In this document: positions 32,219 through 41,200 of the stretch, piece by piece
How positions within the stretch are numbered: position 1 is the first letter of the stretch
Layout: the number at the start of each line of letters is the position of its first letter
NCBI GenBank assembly: GCA_030153045.1
Contig: JASLID010000007.1
Coordinates: 1 to 43,145 of the forward strand
Length of the DNA stretch: 43,145 nucleotides
Source: Flavobacterium sp.
Lineage (GTDB): Bacteria; Bacteroidota; Bacteroidia; Flavobacteriales; Flavobacteriaceae
Direction: 5' to 3'
Made by a program: the position numbers and the translations under genes
Notes under the pieces: model-generated
Told to the model about the DNA's origin: nothing
Databases searched by the model: none
Seen by the model: the letters and a program-made list of their open reading frames with translations, nothing else

Positions 32219-35200
32219 ATGTCCATGAGTCATTTTTTATCAACCAATAGATCTATTTTCAAGCAATCTATATTTGCAGTAATGTTAGTACTGACTAATG
32301 TTTATGCATTTGCGCAGCAAAATTTTTACAAAGCTCCTGGAATAGTTATACCTCATAATGAATTAACAAATAGTTCATTTAAGTCTTATAGTGATCCTGA
32401 ATTTGGTATGCCTAATATGATAACATTGTCACCTAAAGCGACTTTAAAGCTTAAAGTAGATAATGAATCAGGTCCGTTTTTATGGACAAAGACTACTTTA
32501 AATTTAACGGTAATTCCTTTAAATCAAGATGGTAGTGAAGATGCACCTTTCCAGAAAAGTTTAACTGTAGAATACAATCCTGCATCAGGTATGCCTAACT
32601 TTAGTGATTTATCACAATATGAAATTGTTAACCGCTTTGGTGTGAAAATCAAAGTGGATTCTTACTCTACATTTGATGCAAATGCTAATACTACAGTTCA
32701 AAACATATTTTCTAATGTTAGTTTGGAATTAGGTTTTGAGGCAGAAAGATATTACAAATTAACCGAGCAAAGTCCAAGTTTAACACCAACTATTATTACT
32801 GATGCAACAGACAATAATAAACCTGTAGTATTAAAGTTTGATTGGTTAAAACTAACCGGAGCGGTCGAATATGAATTGCAATGGACTTGGGTTGATGGAT
32901 TCACTGACATTGAAAATGTTTTCCGTGCACCCAATACAATTCCTTTTTCAGAAAGAGATTTAGAATTGAATAATACTAAAATACGTACGAATAATCTATT
33001 TTATGAAATTCCATTAATTTACTCTAAGGGTTATATTATTTATAGGGTGAGAGCAGTAGGAAGGTTTACTGATAGTCGATCTGATGTAAATAAAGAGTTT
33101 TATGGACCTTGGAGTTCAGGACTGCAAAATAAAGTAACTGTTGCAGACTGGACGGGCAGTCATATTCAGGTAGTTGAAAATGTACAACAGAGTTTAATGA
33201 ACTGGCAGTTTCAGGCCAGTTATGCGGAGCAAGGTAAAAAGAAAGAAGTAGTAAGCTATTTTGATGGTTCTTTGCGTAATAGACAAACGGTTACTAAAGT
33301 AAACTCTGATCAGAGTGCAATTGTTGGGGAAGTTATTTATGATGCACAGGGAAGAGCGGCTATTGAAGTCTTACCAGCTCCTGTGTCTAATCCTTTTATC
33401 AAATATTTTAAAGCGTTAAACAGAAATCTTGGTGATGAGTTATATACGCATTTAGATTTTGATTGGGATAGTACTAGTGCTCCTTGTCTTACTGAACAAG
33501 GTGGGATGATAAATACTAGTGGTTCTAGTAAATATTACTCAGGCAATAATGATATTGATACTCAATTTAAGAACTTTATTCCAAATGCATTTGATTATCC
33601 TTTTAGTCAAACAGAATATACGCCGGACAATACAGGTAGAATTGCCAGAAAGAGCGGAGTTGGTTTAGACCACAGGTTAGATTCTGGGCATGAAATGAAA
33701 TATTTTTATAGTGATCCAAAGCAAGAAGAACTGAATAGATTATTTGGTTATGAAGTGGGTTATGCATCACACTATAAGAAAAACATGGTGGTAGACCCAA
33801 ACGGACAAGTTAGTGTAAGCTATCTTGATCCTCAAGGAAAAACTATCGCTACTGCACTTGCAGGAAGCTCTCCAACAATGCTTATTGATGGAGTAGAACA
33901 GCCAATATTGGATCCGTTAGCAGATGAACAAAATGCAGGGTTACATCAAACAATCAGTTTCGATCTTCTAAAAAAGAAAAATCAATTAGATTTTGATACA
34001 CCTCAAGATGATAATAAATTAGCTAGCTCTTATCGATTCTCAACACATAATGATATTTTATCACTCAATAAGGTCTTAGGTGTTACCGATAGAAATACAC
34101 GATATAATTTTGATTATAAAATAAATAATAATTCGTTTTTTACTGCCGATGTTTGTCAGGAAAAGTATTCTTTCGTTTATGATTTAGACATATCTCTAAA
34201 AGACAATTGTGATACAGAATACTTAAGTACAAAAGATAGTAATAATGCACTTGTTCCTATCAAGAATATTAAAATTGGCCAAGAAAGTATTGGAGCTCCA
34301 AATTTTATTACTGATGCTTTATACCCAGTGCCTGTTTTACCAGAAGACTTACAACTGAAAATAGGGGATTATAAAATTGCTAAAACTTTAAAAGTCAATA
34401 AACCAGTATTAGATAATTATGTAGATGATTACATTTCTAAATTAAGAGATCCAGAAAATGCAGCTTGTTATATCAATCCTAATACATTTAATCCAAATAT
34501 CCAGATAGATTGTAATACTACATGTGAAGAATGTCAAGCCAGTGTAGGGGATTTGGATGTGTATATCCTAAAACAATTAAATGGAATTTACCATGTTCCT
34601 GATACTTTATCTTCGCAAATATTCGCTGTAAATCCATCTACTTTTGCAGTAACAATAATCGACGCTACAAATACTCTTGTAAATTTTGGACAGGAAATTA
34701 CACCAGAAGAAGTTAGTTCTTATGTTATTAAATTAACCAAAGATTGGGAAGTACTAAATAAAGCCTGTGAAGCAATTTGCGGAGTTGGTTTAGCTTCTTC
34801 TTGCGAATTTAATGAGCAACAATTACTAGATGATGTGTCGCCAAATGGTCAATATGGAGGAACGCCTCTAAATGGTGATGACATGACTCTAAGCGTATTT
34901 AACGTTGACAACAGACTTATTCATACAAGCAATTTTATTTACCGTCATTTCCATACTGTAGGAGGACTTCATTGGAGAAATCCGGCTACTCCATATAAAG
35001 ATGATAATGGAGAAGAGTCTAAAATAAATCTAGAAAAAAGCATTGATGATGCTGGAAACACTGTATATACCCCAGCTGTAAATTCTGTTGATAACATATT
35101 TGAAATAGAAGGAGAATTGTATGTAAAGCCACAACACTTAGCTAATGTTAATGATCTTATTGTAATATGGAAAACCTCTTGGGCAAAATCGTTGGTATCC

Positions 35201-38200
35201 TATCATCCGGAATACCTGTATTTATTATATGCTAATAAATTCTGTGAATTAAAGAAAGAAATAGATGTAGTAAGATATGGTGGAGTAAATAATGACACAC
35301 CTATATCAACTGAGGAGAATAAACCACTTTCTTCAGACGAGTATGATAGTTATTTAGGCTATTTAGACACTTACCAAAAAGCAAAAACTGCTGGGTTTTT
35401 AAATATAGAAGGTTCTTTAAGCGATGCAAACATGCTTAAAGCGATAATGCTTAATGACCCTTATTTTACTGCTGCTGTGGATGGCTTTGAATCTCCTGTT
35501 GCTTTTCTAGCAAGAACGCAAATTATGGAAAGAGCACTTTTAACTCAATATAAAAATTTTGGCAGTGATATCAACATTTTAAAAGCTGCAATTCAATCCG
35601 TAAAATGTAATTCGATACAGCCGTGTACTTATTCTGCGGCGATGTTCAACAGTTTGACAGATGCAGAAAAAGACCGTTTATGGCAAACTTATAGAAGTTA
35701 TTACTTAACCTTAAAAGGAGGTATTCGATATGCTTATATTAGTTTATACGCCTACTCTCAAAAAGCGCTTAATTTCCCTATAGGAAATAATAATAGAGGG
35801 GTTTTTGATTTTTTAAGACCTTTAGCTGATTATCCGTATCAACGCCACAGCATCATTTGGGACTTTCATAACGGTCACAACTTCAGTTTTATTAAAGATA
35901 TAGATATTAGATTCCGTAATTTTTACCGTCATAATGAAGCAGGAAATTATAAGTTCAAAGATAAGCGATTCTTAAATTATGGTTATGCTGATGGTAACGA
36001 TGCCCAAGATTTGATCAATCAAATGACAACTTCGGCAAATTACAATCAATATATTCAAACGGGTAATTGCCCTTCCGTTAATGATTTAACAATATACTTG
36101 AAAGAACATTTTAAGGCTGTTAATAATTCTACTGCTACATCACCATTAACCAGTTGGACACAAATTGAACAAGGTCTTACTGCAAAACTATTTACTGAAT
36201 TTACAGGTGTTGCTACCCCGTTGCCTTTAAATCTTAGTCCTTCAACACAGCACATAATAAGTGGATATGATTTAGAATTTAAATATAATAATACGGGGTC
36301 GCTATATGGTGCTACTGTTCCTAAAGCATTAGTTTTAACATTGCCATCAACTGCTGGAGTTTCTTGGAGTAACTATCGTTCTTCAGCTTCAAATGGTTGG
36401 TACATTGCAGAAGTTAAACAATTCTATTATGACAAATTAGCTTCTGTGTTAACAGGTGATAACCCTAAATTTGCTTTTAAGCTTATTGTAAGAATTCAAA
36501 TAGGTACGGATGCTGTAAATTCTAAAGAAATTATTTTAACAGGAACAACACTGGCCAAAATAGGCGAATGTCATATTGATGGTCAACCAGGAGTTGGAGA
36601 AAGTATAAGTACTGATAACGATTCGTGTGAAAAGAGAGCGGATTTTTCAGCTGAATTAAAAGAACTTATCATTAGCCTGCAAGGACCTCATAATATAGTA
36701 AACGATCAAGGAAACACTGAAGTAATAAATCCGCTAGGAACTAGTCAAGTAAATTCACCTAACGTTAACATTGCAACTAATTCAGTATTCACCAAGCCAA
36801 ATAGCTTGTTAACTCAATACTTTAACATACAGCCTGGTAATTCAGTTGTTTGGAACGGAAATCCTACCTCACCTGCTACATACAGTATCGCAGTGGCTGG
36901 CGAAACGGTGTTTACAATAACACTCGATAATAATAATTCATTAAATAATGCAGATACTTTAATTCAGCTAGTTGTTGGAGGAGTAGCGAACTCTAATCCT
37001 GCTATTAAAAATGCACATAACGTTCTCATCACTGTAGCAGACAACACTACAACTGTAGACGATCCAAATAACCCAAACTCTGACTTAGGGTTTAAAGAAT
37101 ACAAGGGGATAATACAAAACACACGCTCTTTAGGCAAAAAACCATTATATTTTGCTTGCTGTTCTCCTTGTGGTGAGTGGGATCATGATGGAGACGGTTA
37201 TGGTGATTTATGTACACAACCAGTTGGGCCATTAGAAACATGTAAGCATATTGCCCTTTTCTTAAGAACACCTTATATAGGTAATCCTGACTTGAGAATC
37301 AAAATGAAAAATTTCGCTCAATCTTTCGCGAATTTTTATAATTATCAAATAAATAACGTTCCTCAAGAAAAATTTTATATTACTTCGGCTGATGATTGTT
37401 CATCATGCTCTACTGGAAGATGGCAAGCCGTTCAAAGACAAACTAACCAAAATGTAATTTTGAATGATGTGTTGGAATTTAATTTTTCGGAAGCGACTAG
37501 TAATCTACCAGTTTTTAGAGCGCAAGACGAAAAATATTCGAATGGATTAGCACATTTTATAACAGCTTTACAAACTAATTATGTATTACCTCCAGCGCAA
37601 CAAAGTTTCTTTTCAAATTCGGAAAAAATAACTAAACAGGTTGATAAAATATTTTATGTTATATCTAATATAAATGAAAACTTGGCTGACCTTGATAATA
37701 TTATTGAGAACAGTCCTGATTTTATGAGTGATAATGCCGCTAGAAGACATTTTTATATATTCTTAACAAATGATGATAATAAGATATCTGTCAATGGCGC
37801 TTTAATATCACCAACTCAATTTTTTGCTCAAATGGGATATGGTCCTGATGCTGATGAATATGCATCATTCAAAATAAGTGATTTAAATAATCCTGCTGTA
37901 CTTTCTCAAATAACTCAAATGTTTAAGGCTGAATTTGATGAAATAGATTGTCATAGAATGGTTGAAAAAACGGATGGTAGTACTAGTAATACTAAAAGTA
38001 ATTACTATATGAAAAGTACTTTTCCAAAATCAATAGCTGATGAGCCAGCGGCAAAACCATGTCACTGTATTCCGCAACAGGTTATTCCTGTGGCTTGCGA
38101 TGATGCCTATGTGACTTATATGAATTTCTTAAACTTTGATGTTAATGGATATTCAACCCGTATATTAAATTTAAAAAATGATAATGACTACTTTTTCAAA

Positions 38201-41200
38201 AAAGAGATGTTTTGTAAATCTAATTTACAATATGTAGTAGCTTCTTATATTCACTATATTAACGAGTTGGGAATTCTCAATACAGAAAGCCCTAATTTCA
38301 TAACACTAGCTGATTTTGGAGATACTGAATTACATTATGGCTACGACAAGATTAATGATGTTATCGCATTATACAAAGCTTACAATACTTTACAAGGGAC
38401 TAATACTGAAAGACTTCGTTGGAAGGATTATGTAAACAAAATGTATGTGCCTGCAATGACAGACTGTCCTCCACCGGCTATGCCAATGGAATCGATACCT
38501 GTTGTTACCGTGCCGCCATGTCCTGAAATAGCTGCCAATTTAAATTCGGTTTACCAATCGGATGCCTATGAGAAGTACATTCAGTTTCTTAAAAACGAAT
38601 TTATCAGAAAGTATATTAATTCGGCTATGAGTACTGTTGTAGAGCAGTTTAAAGTAGAAAATGACGATAAAGAGTATCAGTATACGCTGTATTATTATGA
38701 TCAGGCAGGTAATCTTATCAAAACTGTAGCTCCTGAGGGAGTAGACCGCTTGGTAATAAATACAACATTAAATAACGATATCAATGATAAAAGGGATTTA
38801 GATCAAGAAGATTCAACATTTTTACCTGATCACAAACTCAAAACAGAATACAAATACAACACCTTAAATCAGTTGGTTTGGCAACAAACACCAGATGGAG
38901 GAGAAACTCGTTTTGCCTATGATAGATTAGGAAGAATCATTGCTTCTCAAAATGATAACCAAAAAATTATACCAAATCCTTCGGGAGGAGCAAATTTATC
39001 AAAAATGAGTTATACTGAGTATGACCATCTAGGTAGAATAATTGAAGCGGGTGAAATTCAAGTAACTGGAGGTACAAGTACCCCAACACCACTTAACCCA
39101 ATACTTAGAAAGGCTGTTCCAAATCCAACAACAAGAAGTTTTAGTATTTCTGAAGAGGGTAGATTAATAGTTTATCAAGGCGGTATAAATCCAATACAAG
39201 CTATTGACGAATTCCCTTCTGATTTGCTAAGAACTCAGGTTACACGAACCGTTTATTCTGAAGATCCTTTGGTCGAGATTACTCCTGATGTTAACGCATC
39301 AAGCTTATTTACAACAAATAGCGGTAGTGTGAATCCGGCGCATAACAATAGAAATAGAGTAACAGGTGTTTTTTATCATGAAAAATACAATAAAACAACT
39401 CCTACTGTTTTTGATAATGCTCTTTTCTATAATTATGACGTGCATGGTAATGTAAAAGAACTTGTAACCTATATTTCTTCACTTAGAAACAGGAATTGTG
39501 TGAGTTCAATTATTAATATTGAAACAGGTCAGTTAAACGATTGTGAGGCTCATTTAAAAAGGGTTGTATACGATTATGATTTGGTGAGCGGAAACGTGAA
39601 CAAGGTGATATTCCAATCAAATAAATCGGACCAGTTTATGCATAAATACAATTACGATGCTGATAATAGAATTGTAAGTGTAGAGACTTCACCTGATGGT
39701 GCTGTATGGGAAAAAGATGCTAATTATAAGTATTACCCACATGGTCCTTTAGCGAGAGTTGTATTAGGAGACAAGCAAGTTCAAGGTATTGATTATGCTT
39801 ATACCTTACAGGGTTGGCTAAAAATGGTAAATGGTGAAAATATTGCTTCACCTATGAACACGATGGCACTGGACGGGACATTAGCTGCGTCAGGTAATAC
39901 CGCTTTACCTATCAATCCAATAAATACGCGTGATGCATTTGGTTATTCATTGAGCTATCATGATAACGATTATCGTGCTATTAAGGAAGATACTTACCCG
40001 CTACAAAACGGTTCTGTGACAGGAGTAAGTAACACTTTCCTTCCATTAATGTTCAGTAGAGACAATACGATAGAAGGGAATAATAGAAACTTGTATAATG
40101 GAAACATTAAGCAAGTGACAACCGCTATCAGCAAGCCTGGAAGTGAATTACTTCCTGTTCAGAAAAATAATTATAACTACGATCAGTTAAATAGAATAAC
40201 AAGATTATACTCAAATGCGATTAATGCAACAGCACAAGGAAATTCAGGTTTTACGCCTAGTTTTGGGTCTGAGTATAGTTATGATAGAAATGGTAATTTA
40301 CAACACCTTAAAAGAACTGACACAAATGGAGCTGTCATGGATGACTTAGATTATAAGTACACACCAGGAAAACTCAATAATAAATTGCGTTTAGTAGAAG
40401 ATAGTACTCCTGTAACAGCACACGATAATGACCTTGAAAGTCAAATTGCTCAACTTGGCTTAATGGGTATTACTTACAATATTAATACCATGAATACACA
40501 TAACTATATTTATGATAATATTGGTCAATTAGTTGAAGACAAAACGGAAGGTTTAAAAATTCAATGGAGAGTTGATGGTAAAGTAAAACAGGTTATTAAT
40601 AGCAAAACAAATGCTGTTATAGGTTTCGAGTATGATGGTTTAGGAAATCGTATCGCTAAAATTGTGACTCAAAACGGGAAAGTAGATAAAACAATTTATT
40701 CTCGCGATGCTCAGGGTAATGTTTTAGCTGTTTATGACGAAAAATATAAAGACCCAGGAGTATTACCACAATATGATTTATACCTTAACAGCTACATTGT
40801 TAATGATACGCAAGTAAAGAAAGCGATAAATAATATTTTTGTTTCAAATGATGGAAGTATATCTACTGTTACTCCAACAGGGAATTTACATTTAAAGGCT
40901 ACAAATGCAATTACCCTTAAGAGTGGATTTACCGCAACTTCGGGCGGAGTGTTTTTAGCAGAAATCACGCCTGTGCAGGCAGAAATAAATGAATCATCTT
41001 TGTCTTTAAAAGAGCATGGTATTTTCGGAAGTAGTCGTCTAGGTATTGAAGAAAAAGACGTGCTGGTTTATACACATTTAGCGCCTTCTTATTTAAGCAA
41101 AATGAACAGCAAGAATGCTATTGGTGATTTATCAGCTAAACAAGCAAATCTAACAGATCTGGCAACTCAATCAGCAAACGCTGTTGCGTTTCCACCGCCT

